From positions 1-39,833 of the forward strand of contig CACYWW010000012.1 of NCBI GenBank assembly GCA_902778145.1: 39,833 bases of DNA, in the 5' to 3' direction. Numbering within the stretch: the stretch's first letter is position 1; each line of letters opens with the position of its first letter. This DNA is from an uncultured Ruminococcus sp. GTDB taxonomy: Bacteria > Bacillota > Clostridia > Oscillospirales > CAG-272. The notes under the pieces are model-generated. The model saw nothing but the letters and a program-made list of their open reading frames with translations, searched no databases and was not told the DNA's origin. A program made the translations under genes and the position numbers. Positions 23,942 to 31,125 of this stretch are shown here, in pieces.

Positions 23942-24955
23942 TCAGCTGTCTTTATTTTCCTTTGCCGGAACGACCCGGTTGAACTGACGGGTCTTATCCT
24001 GCGACGCCTTAATTCTCTTCTTTTTTTTCTTCGTGACGTACAGATAATAAAGTCCGATGTAGAGCGCCGTCGCCGCCATAACGATGCAGCAGAGCAGGAT
24101 CTTGACCGTGTTCCACACCTTCGACGAAGAATACATATAGAACTCGGAGAAAAACGCGATAACGAACGACGCGGTGAAAACAACGTACGATATGATATAT
24201 AACGGCTTGAACTTTGTTTTCCGCACGAGCTTGACGCTCATCCAGATGAACGCGCCTATGACCGTGAATATCGCGATGACCTGTGAAAAACGCACGAAGA
24301 AGATGTACATGCTGTCGATCCTCATGCTCTCGAGCACCGAACGCGCCGCGCAGTAAAGCACGGCGAACATATACGTGGCGACGCCGCGCCGGTTCAGCTT
24401 CTTTTCCGCCAGACGTATCAGGAAGAACACGAGGACACACCACAGCGCCTCGTAGAAGAACACGGCGTAATGGAACTCCATGTCCGTCTTGCTGAAGATC
24501 GAGATCGGGAAAAATTTGAGTCCGTCCGAGCCGACAGCCTCACCGTAGCAGCTTTCGGAAAAAACGCTGCCGAGGCGTCCGACCGCTATAGCGAGCGGAG
24601 CCGACGCGGAGAGGGTATCGAACACCGGCAAAAGCTTTGCGCGTCTTTTTGTGAGGAGCCAGTACAGGATAATCGCGAATACTACGCCCGCCGCCGCGCC
24701 GAACAGCGAATAGCCGCCGTCCGTAAGCTTCCATTTATCAGCCGCGTCAACGTACTCCTGATCGCAGATGATGACGTATATCAGCCGCGCTCCCGCAAAA
24801 CCGAAGAAGATGGCGGCGGGCGCGATATACATCAGCGTCGACGCGTCGTATTTCTTTTCCGAGCTGTAATAAAATGCGTAGAACATCATGATGATGATCG
24901 CCGCCGCGATGCATAGCCCGTGGAGCGACGGGACTGTTGCTCTTAATAACTGCAT
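23942..24955 (-). CDS. Lgt-fold membrane protein lacking key catalytic residues
   Basis: 337 aa, multi-pass. It aligns by eye with prolipoprotein diacylglyceryl transferase: GGYSLFGAAAG matches the GGxSFHGGxxG region, AVGRLGSVFSESCYG matches GAGRLGNFINGELWG, then YEALW, and SVLESMRID...FSQ matches the C-terminal ARFLIEFLRD...SQ block. Compared with E. coli Lgt the His103 position is Phe85, Asn146 is Ser130 and Glu151 is probably Ser135, while Arg143 is kept (Arg127). Two extra transmembrane helices and a basic tail follow the Lgt core (about 230-337). Standard Lgt attaches diacylglycerol to prelipoproteins; this protein may be a non-canonical or repurposed member. It starts 9 nt after the GT2-GtrA gene, with no good Shine-Dalgarno. 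Confidence 0.75.
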   Translation of the reverse strand: MQLLRATVPSLHGLCIAAAIIIMMFYAFYYSSEKKYDASTLMYIAPAAIFFGFAGARLIYVIICDQEYVDAADKWKLTDGGYSLFGAAAGVVFAIILYWLLTKRRAKLLPVFDTLSASAPLAIAVGRLGSVFSESCYGEAVGSDGLKFFPISIFSKTDMEFHYAVFFYEALWCVLVFFLIRLAEKKLNRRGVATYMFAVLYCAARSVLESMRIDSMYIFFVRFSQVIAIFTVIGAFIWMSVKLVRKTKFKPLYIISYVVFTASFVIAFFSEFYMYSSSKVWNTVKILLCCIVMAATALYIGLYYLYVTKKKKKRIKASQDKTRQFNRVVPAKENKDS

Positions 24956-24964
24956 ATGGTTAAA

Positions 24965-26041
24965 TCAAGACTTTCTCTTTTTTATCTTAAAAACGAAATC
25001 GCGCTGGATGATGTAGTTTACGACGAACATCACGGTGTCATAAACGAATTTGATGAGTGAATGGACGAGATCACCGCCCGGGACCTGCGCCGTAAGCCTC
25101 TGCACGAGCATACCGAGCAGAAGGACGATTATGACGAGCCCGAAGTATTTCGCCGTGGCGCCCTTCTCGTAATTCTTGCCGCCGAACACCGCGAATCTGT
25201 TGTAGAGATAGTTGGCGACGGAAGAGACGGCGCGCGCGAGGCCGAACGACAGCGGATAATTGAGATCCCCGCCGACGTTTCTGAACGCGAGCTTCATAAG
25301 CAACAGGAAGATCACCCAGTCGATCAAAAACGACAGGATACTGCCGGCGGCGTATTTGAATATGCGAGCGCCGACGCGCAGACCGTCGCGCAGGGCGTTG
25401 AAGTGACTGCCCTTGTTTTCATTTATGTAGATCGTCGCGATCGTGACCTCATAAGGCGAAACTCCCCAGTCATGGAGCTTCAGGAGCATGTTCATCTCAT
25501 ACTCATACCTGTCGCCCTCGAGCGTCTCAAGCTCGGGCAGAAGCGACATGGGGAAGCCGCGCAGGCCGGTCTGCGTATCGTAGATCGAGATCCCGGTCGC
25601 GAGCTTGTACAGCACGCGCGTGAACGTGTTGCCCGCCTGCGAGCGAAAGGGGACGTTCTTGTCGAATTTCCTGCCGCCGATTATCATATCGTCGGGATGA
25701 CCGTATAACGCCTCGGTCACCTTTTTTATATCCTCCGGGGTGTGCTGACCGTCGCAGTCGGCGGTTATCACGCCCTTCGCGTCTGACAATTCACGCCTTA
25801 TGTACGCGATGCCCGTTTTGAGTGCCGCGCCCTTGCCGCGGTTGACCTCGTGCGTGAGGACAGCGCAGCCGAGCCTTTTACATTCGTCGAACACCGGGGA
25901 AAACGTCTCTCCGCCTCCGTCGTCGACGCACACTATTTTATCATAATCCCGTTTGAGCTCTTCAATGAAGGGGATCATCTGATCGTAGACCGGTTTGTAC
26001 GCCGGTATGAGTATCACGTAATCTCTTGTATCGAATCCCAT
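24965..26041 (-). CDS. GT2 glycosyltransferase fused to GtrA-like membrane domain
   Basis: 358 aa. Residues 1-225 are a dolichyl-phosphate-mannose-synthase-like GT2 domain: YVILIPAYKP, CVDDGGGE, the metal-binding ITADCDGQHTPED (D-x-D), GGRKFDK and DTQTGLRGFP. Residues about 235-355 hold four predicted transmembrane helices of the GtrA/DPMS type (GSILSFLIDWVIFLLLMK ... YNRFAVFG ... NYIIQRDFVFK). Such fusions make polyprenyl-phosphate sugars and help move them to the outer face, feeding wall polymers, lipoglycans or protein glycosylation. GGAG lies 5 nt before the ATG; the phosphodiester-glycosidase-like gene ends 10 nt upstream. The sugar is not readable. Confidence 0.9.
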   Translation of the reverse strand: MGFDTRDYVILIPAYKPVYDQMIPFIEELKRDYDKIVCVDDGGGETFSPVFDECKRLGCAVLTHEVNRGKGAALKTGIAYIRRELSDAKGVITADCDGQHTPEDIKKVTEALYGHPDDMIIGGRKFDKNVPFRSQAGNTFTRVLYKLATGISIYDTQTGLRGFPMSLLPELETLEGDRYEYEMNMLLKLHDWGVSPYEVTIATIYINENKGSHFNALRDGLRVGARIFKYAAGSILSFLIDWVIFLLLMKLAFRNVGGDLNYPLSFGLARAVSSVANYLYNRFAVFGGKNYEKGATAKYFGLVIIVLLLGMLVQRLTAQVPGGDLVHSLIKFVYDTVMFVVNYIIQRDFVFKIKKRKS

Positions 26042-26051
26042 TTTAACTCCG

Positions 26052-27254
26052 TTATTTGAAATATATTATGTCACTGACCTGACGTTCTCCGCCCATGCAC
26101 AGCTCGTTTATGATCTTGCCGTTGAGATACAGCGCGGTGGATCCGCCGCCGTCGAGGTTATAAGCGGTCTTGCAGCCGAGACCTTCGAACGTTTTCGCCA
26201 GCTCTGTGAACGTCATGCCGCCGCCTACCGTCGACGAGCCGGATCTTATGGCGTCAACGACGAGGATGATATAGTGCAGCTCGTCTATCTGACCTATCGC
26301 GGTCCTCGGCTCGTGGGCGCTGCGGCTCAGGCCGGGCGTATTGAACTGTTCTTTCGTCAGCGCCTTATAATCGTCGACGAGCGTAGGTCCGAAGCACCAG
26401 GACTGAAGGACTCCGTCGCCGACGAGCTTCTTTCCGTCCTGACTGTTGTTTTTGCATACGATCAGATCTCCGTATTTGTTGAGATAGCACAGATTCCAAC
26501 CGGATTTCTTGTTCCGGTACAGTCCTCCTTCACGGATTATGATACCGTCGGAATGGAATCCGCAGAAGTCACCGTTGACGGCAAATCCCGCGCCGACAGA
26601 CGCCGCTATCCTCGACGTGTAGGCGCGCTGTGAGATCTTGCCGTTGGCGAACGCCGTATGGAAATCAGACGGACTCTTCACCGTTATATCGCAGATATAA
26701 TAGCTCAGGTCTCCGTCTCTTACGTTAGAAACGCCTACGGAAACGCGGTCGGTCTTGTATTCGCCGACGAACGTTTCGTTCGAGGCGAACTCACGCCCGT
26801 TGTATTCACGGTAGGTCTGCTTGCCTTCGGGCGTCTGAGAGGGCGCCGGCGCGGTCGTTTCCGGGGCGGTCGTCGTTTCGGGAGCCGGCGCCGTCGTCTC
26901 CGGGACGGTATCCGTTACCGTCGTACCGGGGTCGGACGTATCGGTGTCCGTCTCCGTACCGGGTTCGCCTGTCACGGGGGATATCGTCACCGTCCCGTCG
27001 CCCGTGCCGAGATCCGGCAGCGTCTCCGGCGGGGCGGTCGTCTCCTCCGGCTCCGTATATTCGGGGTCGTCCGTATAATCCTCGATATCCGGCGGGAAAT
27101 ACGGGGCGTCCTCCGCCGCCTTTGACGGCGACGTGCAGAGTATGCCGACGCCGACGATGAACACGACGGACATGACGGCGGACACCCTCATCCAAAGCGC
27201 GCTCGGGTCCTTTTTAGCTTTTCCGTTTTTCTTTTTTGAAACGTATTTTTTCAT
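26052..27254 (-). CDS. phosphodiester glycosidase (NAGPA-domain) exoprotein
   Basis: 400 aa. A Lys-rich N-terminus and one hydrophobic helix (about 20-42) form a signal anchor or signal peptide. A Pro/Glu/Thr linker to about 145 contains several PETT units like those of the SGNH lipoproteins. The catalytic-type domain (about 150-400) shows the NAGPA/phosphodiester glycosidase family pattern: AVNGDFCGFHSDGIIIREG, SAHEPRTAIGQ and YNLDGGGSTALYLNGK. The family cleaves GlcNAc-1-phosphodiester or related sugar-phosphate links. In bacteria it is often found with exopolysaccharide or wall polymer genes, as here. It starts 4 nt after trpS. The ribosome site is weak, so translation is probably coupled. 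Confidence 0.87.
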   Translation of the reverse strand: MKKYVSKKKNGKAKKDPSALWMRVSAVMSVVFIVGVGILCTSPSKAAEDAPYFPPDIEDYTDDPEYTEPEETTAPPETLPDLGTGDGTVTISPVTGEPGTETDTDTSDPGTTVTDTVPETTAPAPETTTAPETTAPAPSQTPEGKQTYREYNGREFASNETFVGEYKTDRVSVGVSNVRDGDLSYYICDITVKSPSDFHTAFANGKISQRAYTSRIAASVGAGFAVNGDFCGFHSDGIIIREGGLYRNKKSGWNLCYLNKYGDLIVCKNNSQDGKKLVGDGVLQSWCFGPTLVDDYKALTKEQFNTPGLSRSAHEPRTAIGQIDELHYIILVVDAIRSGSSTVGGGMTFTELAKTFEGLGCKTAYNLDGGGSTALYLNGKIINELCMGGERQVSDIIYFK

Positions 27255-27258
27255 ATCA

Positions 27259-28263
27259 TCATACGGATGTGAATCCGACTTTCCTGTAAACTTTCGAGAG
27301 CGTTTTTCTTGCGAGGTACGCGGCGCGCGCTGAATTGTTCTTCATTACCTCTTCAAGATACGCTTTGTCCGAAAGCAGCTTTTTGTACCTCTCCTGTATC
27401 GGCGAAAGCTCGTCGGCGCACGCCTCGCCGACGGCAGTCTTGAAATCGCCGTAGCCCTTGCCCGAGAATTCGGCTTCTATCTCTTCGTCTTTTTTGCCGG
27501 TGAAGCAGGAATATATCGTCATGAGGTTGCCGATGCCGGGCTTGTCATCCGCGCGGCGCACCTCGGAGCCGGAATCGGTCACGGCGCGGCGGAATTTGCG
27601 GATTATCGTGTCTCTGTCATCCAAGATCCTCACGACCGCGTTTTCGTTCTTGTCCGATTTGGACATCTTCTTGTCCGGCTCGGCAAGGGACTGTATCTTC
27701 GCGCCGGATCCGGTCTTTATGAAAGGCTCCGGTACCGTGAACGTGGGGCCGTATACCTGGTTGAAGCGGTTCGCTATATCGCGCGTGATCTCAAGGTGCT
27801 GCTTCTGATCCTCGCCGACGGGTACGAGATCCGTCTGATAGAGCAGGATGTCAGCCGCCATGAGAACGGGATAAGTGAACAGACCGGCGTTTATATTATC
27901 CGCGTTTTTCGCGGATTTATCCTTGAACTGAGTCATTCGCGAAAGCTCGCCGAACATCGTATAGCAGTCGAGCACCCACGCGAGCTGCGCGTGAGCCGGA
28001 ACGTGGCTCTGAACGTAAAGTATGCTCTTCTCCGGATCGAGTCCGCAGGCGAGATACAGTGCAAGCACCTCGTACGTCCTGCGGCGGAGCTCCGCCGGAT
28101 CCTGTCTTACGGTTATCGCGTGCTGGTCGACCACGCAGTACAGGCAGTCGTAATTATCGGTGAACTGCGAGAAATTCCGCAGAGCGCCGAGATAGTTTCC
28201 TATCGTGAGGTTTCCGGACGGCTGAATGCCCGAAAACACGGTTTTTCTTTTTTCGTTTTCCAT
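27259..28263 (-). CDS. trpS: tryptophanyl-tRNA synthetase
   Basis: 334 aa, the normal bacterial size. It charges tRNA-Trp in the cytoplasm. Class I signatures are the HIGH-type TIGN (20-23) in SGIQPSGNLTIGNYLGAL, YCVVDQHA, ALDCY-type WVLDCYTMFGEL, LVPVGEDQKQHLE and the KMSKS loop KKMSKSDKN. Its ATG overlaps the aminotransferase stop (TAATG), and AAAGGA is 9 nt upstream. No T-box leader is present because it is second in the operon and the upstream promoter has only a short leader. It precedes the envelope genes without a gap, so their expression is tied to trpS. Confidence 0.97.
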   Translation of the reverse strand: MENEKRKTVFSGIQPSGNLTIGNYLGALRNFSQFTDNYDCLYCVVDQHAITVRQDPAELRRRTYEVLALYLACGLDPEKSILYVQSHVPAHAQLAWVLDCYTMFGELSRMTQFKDKSAKNADNINAGLFTYPVLMAADILLYQTDLVPVGEDQKQHLEITRDIANRFNQVYGPTFTVPEPFIKTGSGAKIQSLAEPDKKMSKSDKNENAVVRILDDRDTIIRKFRRAVTDSGSEVRRADDKPGIGNLMTIYSCFTGKKDEEIEAEFSGKGYGDFKTAVGEACADELSPIQERYKKLLSDKAYLEEVMKNNSARAAYLARKTLSKVYRKVGFTSV

Positions 28264-29450
28264 TATATGAATTCCTTTGCTGTTTCACTCATTATGGTGA
28301 CGCCTTTTCTTATCTGCTCCCCGTCAGGCATCGAGTAATTGAGGCGGAAGCCCGTTGACGGCGCGCCGACCGTACAGCTGAACGTACTGCCGGGAACGAC
28401 CGCGAGCTTTTTTTCGAGCAGGGCACGGACAAAACCGTCGTGATCTTCACATCCGGGCAGCCACGCCCAGATGAACAGTCCGCCCTGCGGGCGCGTGTAG
28501 CCGATCATGCCGGAGCATTTATCATCAAGCGCGCCTATCATCAGCTCCGCTTTTTCGCGGTACACGGAGCGTATTTTTTCTATATGGGCGTCAAGGTCGA
28601 ATTCCGTCATGAAGCGGTGGCAGACCATCTGCATCAGCTGATTTGTGTGTACGTCGTTCACCTGCTTGCATACGGCGATTTTCGACGCGATATCATCACG
28701 GCAGATAACGTAACCGACGCGTATGCCGGGAGACAGGATCTTTGAAAAAGAACTGCAGTAAACGACGCGCCCGTCCGTGTCCATGCTCTTTATCGTCGGC
28801 ACGTCGTCGCCCGCGAAACGGAGCTGACCGTAGGGATCGTCTTCAAGTATTATCAGACCGTATTTTTCCGCTATCCGCAGGCACGCTTTTCTGACCTCGT
28901 ACGGCATCGTTCTTCCGGTGGGGTTCTGGAACGTCGGTATAAGATACAAAAGCTTCGGATTATGCGCCTTTTTCACCGCCGCCTCGAGCTCGCCGGGGTC
29001 GACGGAGTCGCCTCTCATCGGGACGCCGACGGTATTGCAGCCGTGCGCCCGGAAGGCGTTCAGAGCGCCGATGAACGTCGGCTCCTCGCAGATGACCGTG
29101 TCGCCCCGGTTGCACAGGACCTTGCACGTCAGATCTATCCCCTGCTGTCCGCCCGCCGTTATTATCGCCGTGTTTTTGCCGGGATCGACGCCCGAGATCA
29201 CGGCGTGGCGGCAGAGCACGTCTTCGCGCAGGGGCGTGTACCCCTCGGTTATCCCGTACTGAAGCGCACGCGCGGGATCCTTTGTCAGGATCGCGTCGCA
29301 GAACGCGCGGAAAGCGTCTGTCGGAAAGCATTCGGGCGACGGATTGCCCGCGGCAAAGGAGATCACGGACGGATCCGTCAGTGATTTGAATATCTCCCTG
29401 ATGGCGGACGGCTGAAGCGGCGCCGCGTTATCCGAAAAAACGACGTTCAT
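28263..29450 (-). CDS. PLP-dependent aminotransferase (2-aminoadipate/MocR-type without HTH)
   Basis: 395 aa from the ATG giving MNVVFSDNAAPLQPS, 10 nt after GAGG; a 10-residue upstream extension has no ribosome site and would leave a much shorter leader. Fold type I landmarks are FAAGNPSPECFP, ITAGGQQGIDL, PTFQNPTGR, LEDDPYGQLRF, the Schiff-base lysine in CSSFSKILSPGIRVGYV and the arginine of GFRLNYSMPD. The FAAGNP start and QQGIDL group it with 2-aminoadipate/aromatic aminotransferases related to the MocR enzymatic domain. The amino acid is uncertain. It is the first gene of the long minus-strand operon, with a strong promoter. Confidence 0.9.
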   Translation of the reverse strand: MNVVFSDNAAPLQPSAIREIFKSLTDPSVISFAAGNPSPECFPTDAFRAFCDAILTKDPARALQYGITEGYTPLREDVLCRHAVISGVDPGKNTAIITAGGQQGIDLTCKVLCNRGDTVICEEPTFIGALNAFRAHGCNTVGVPMRGDSVDPGELEAAVKKAHNPKLLYLIPTFQNPTGRTMPYEVRKACLRIAEKYGLIILEDDPYGQLRFAGDDVPTIKSMDTDGRVVYCSSFSKILSPGIRVGYVICRDDIASKIAVCKQVNDVHTNQLMQMVCHRFMTEFDLDAHIEKIRSVYREKAELMIGALDDKCSGMIGYTRPQGGLFIWAWLPGCEDHDGFVRALLEKKLAVVPGSTFSCTVGAPSTGFRLNYSMPDGEQIRKGVTIMSETAKEFI

Positions 29451-29485
29451 GTCAAAAATCCTCAGCGCATAATGATACAAATTGA

Positions 29486-29514
29486 ATTATATCACAATAC
29501 CTGTACTATTTCAA
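29486..29514 (-). promoter_or_regulatory. sigma-A promoter of aminotransferase-trpS-envelope operon
   Basis: Minus strand TTGAAA (29509-29514), 17-nt spacer, perfect TATAAT (29486-29491). It is 36 bp before the aminotransferase ATG and has no space for a T-box or riboswitch. Confidence 0.87.
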
Positions 29515-29576
29515 GACGATTTTGAAAATTTCGACGCAAATTTTATCGAATTTTACAAAGAGCCGCCGACGATAAG

Positions 29577-29607
29577 AAAAAACGCCCTTTTTCATGGGGC
29601 GTTTTTT
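29577..29607 (-). terminator. rho-independent terminator after lipoprotein gene
   Basis: An 11-bp stem (29577-29587 with 29597-29607) includes the A6/T6 flanks, so it reads as a terminator on either strand. It lies 14 nt past the stop of the lipoprotein gene at 29621 and insulates the next operon. Confidence 0.85.
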
Positions 29608-29620
29608 CGTTGACGGTTAT

Positions 29621-30751
29621 TTATTCCGTTTCCGGGATAAGCACTATCTGTACCGTATCTTCATATGGGACGGCGTTTCCGTCCGCGTCCGTCACGGGTT
29701 CGACCGTCGATACCGCGCTGCAGCGCACTTTTGCCAGAACGGCGGGTTTTCCGTCACAGTTGAGCAGAATGTTGGATATGCGTTGAATTTTTACCAGGTT
29801 TGCGTCCGGGTTCTTTTCAAAAGACGAACGCATATATTCTTCGACGATCTCCTTATCCTGCAGCGCGAGCGCCGCCGCCTTCTCATAAAAGCCGTCCGGA
29901 TTCGGATCGCCGACGCGCCTGAAAAACACGCTCTCCCCGCTGATGACAAAACGGATCTGGTCGCCCGTCGGAAAACCGTAATAATCCTTTATAAGATGTA
30001 CCTCGTATTCAGGCTCCCTGTCTTCTTCGGTCATCCTGCGGAAACCGAGTTCCGCCTTTTTTTTCACTCCGTATTCAGAGACATCGGCGTAACCGGTCAG
30101 GATCTGGCACACGTACTGCGACCTGTCGATCGACCCGGGCAGATACGCATCAACAGTCTCAAGCAGCTGTTCTTCGGTTTCAAACGCGAGCATATCGGTT
30201 GTTTTGCTTATAATGAAACCGACAAGCTCTTTGTCGCCTCTTCTTACGGACAACGCGACACGGCCACTGCTTTTCCCGCGCCTGTAATGGTCCGTGATAC
30301 TTGAGTCAAGCTCGGTCATACTTTCATCATAATCCGCCGTGTATTCCACTCCGAGGATCGTCGCGGTAAACTCCTTAGGAACCGTGCTGTCTTTGAACGG
30401 CTCGCGATAGTATGATTCTGACGACGACGCCGATACGCCGGCGGTACTCTCGTAATCGGATACCGAATATTTCATATCCTTGACCGGATACTTCTTCATC
30501 AGAGCCGCCTGCTCCTCGGTCGGTACTTCCGGTTCCGGTGATTCCGTATCTTGTTTTGATTCATTCGTAAGCGTTTCAGCGATATCTGTTTCAAACGTGT
30601 CTAATACCGTAGTGACGTTATCTGACGCTTCGGAATCGTTTTCTTTTTTTGTTGCGTCGCCTGCTATGGAACTGCCGCATCCTGTCAAAAACACAGACAG
30701 AACAATAATCGCAGCAATCAAAGATGAAAGACAGATTTTCAAGTTTCTCAT
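29621..30751 (-). CDS. lipoprotein of unknown function
   Basis: 376 aa from the ATG 7 nt after GGAGG (MRNLKICLSSLIAA). Lipobox LTGC with Cys25, then an acidic Ser/Thr/Glu/Asp linker to about residue 95. The outer domain is mixed alpha/beta: FTATILGVEYTADYDESM, VALSVRRGDKELVGFIIS, TEEQLLETVDAYLPG, a DEPEYEVHLIKDYYGFPTG-like hairpin region and a C-terminal strand VQIVLIPETE. I recognise no family or catalytic motif. The monocistronic arrangement with its own terminator and a long leader from a consensus promoter suggests independent, perhaps abundant, expression. It could be a substrate-binding or sensory surface protein, but nothing in the sequence settles this. Confidence 0.7.
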   Translation of the reverse strand: MRNLKICLSSLIAAIIVLSVFLTGCGSSIAGDATKKENDSEASDNVTTVLDTFETDIAETLTNESKQDTESPEPEVPTEEQAALMKKYPVKDMKYSVSDYESTAGVSASSSESYYREPFKDSTVPKEFTATILGVEYTADYDESMTELDSSITDHYRRGKSSGRVALSVRRGDKELVGFIISKTTDMLAFETEEQLLETVDAYLPGSIDRSQYVCQILTGYADVSEYGVKKKAELGFRRMTEEDREPEYEVHLIKDYYGFPTGDQIRFVISGESVFFRRVGDPNPDGFYEKAAALALQDKEIVEEYMRSSFEKNPDANLVKIQRISNILLNCDGKPAVLAKVRCSAVSTVEPVTDADGNAVPYEDTVQIVLIPETE

Positions 30752-30996
30752 AACATTACCTCCGAAATCAATTCCACGCATTACTGCTTGGCAATACATT
30801 CGTACCGAATATCACACAGATATTCATATCAACCGGCTGACAATTATCAATGCAGTACATCGACGTATTATACACAAATGTCGAAACGGCAAGAGCTTTA
30901 CTGTTGTCCGTTTACGAGGGGATCACGGAACGCCCGGGGAAACCGCGATCGCGGCGGTCGTCCTCTTCACTGATTTACCACACCCAATGATTCTGT
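30752..30996 (-). other. long leader without a gene (part of a 374-bp non-coding gap)
   Basis: The gap 30752-31125 holds the divergent promoters of the lipoprotein gene and murD (31002-31097) and about 245 nt of predicted leader. No convincing ORF, riboswitch or T-box was recognised. Features seen are a perfect 12-bp palindrome (30943-30954) and GC-rich sequence around it, and a TATAAT-like element at 30867-30872 without a matching -35. Confidence 0.5.
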
Positions 30997-31001
30997 TTGT
31001 A

Positions 31002-31030
31002 ATTATATCACGTATTTTCTCACTTGTCAA
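31002..31030 (-). promoter_or_regulatory. perfect consensus sigma-A promoter
   Basis: Minus strand TTGACA (31025-31030), exactly 17 nt, TATAAT (31002-31007). Both hexamers are perfect, the strongest promoter in the window, yet the next gene start is about 250 nt away. Confidence 0.88.
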
Positions 31031-31068
31031 CAGCTTTTTTGAATTTTTTATTTTTTCGCCTTTATGTA

Positions 31069-31097
31069 TTGCAATAAAAGAAAAAATATTGTATAAT
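31069..31097 (+). promoter_or_regulatory. sigma-A promoter of murD
   Basis: TTGCAA (31069-31074), 17-nt spacer, TATAAT (31092-31097), with the murD ATG 28 nt further on. It is divergent from the 31002-31030 promoter; the two -35 elements are about 38 bp apart. Confidence 0.85.
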
Positions 31098-31125
31098 AAC
31101 AGGGATCTCATTCAAGGGGGATATT

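Noticed and set aside
30943-30954. Perfect 12-bp palindrome as an operator
   Set aside because: It lies about 50 nt downstream of the promoter in the leader and has no second copy in the window; GC-rich palindromes of this size can occur by chance, so it is only noted as part of the leader.
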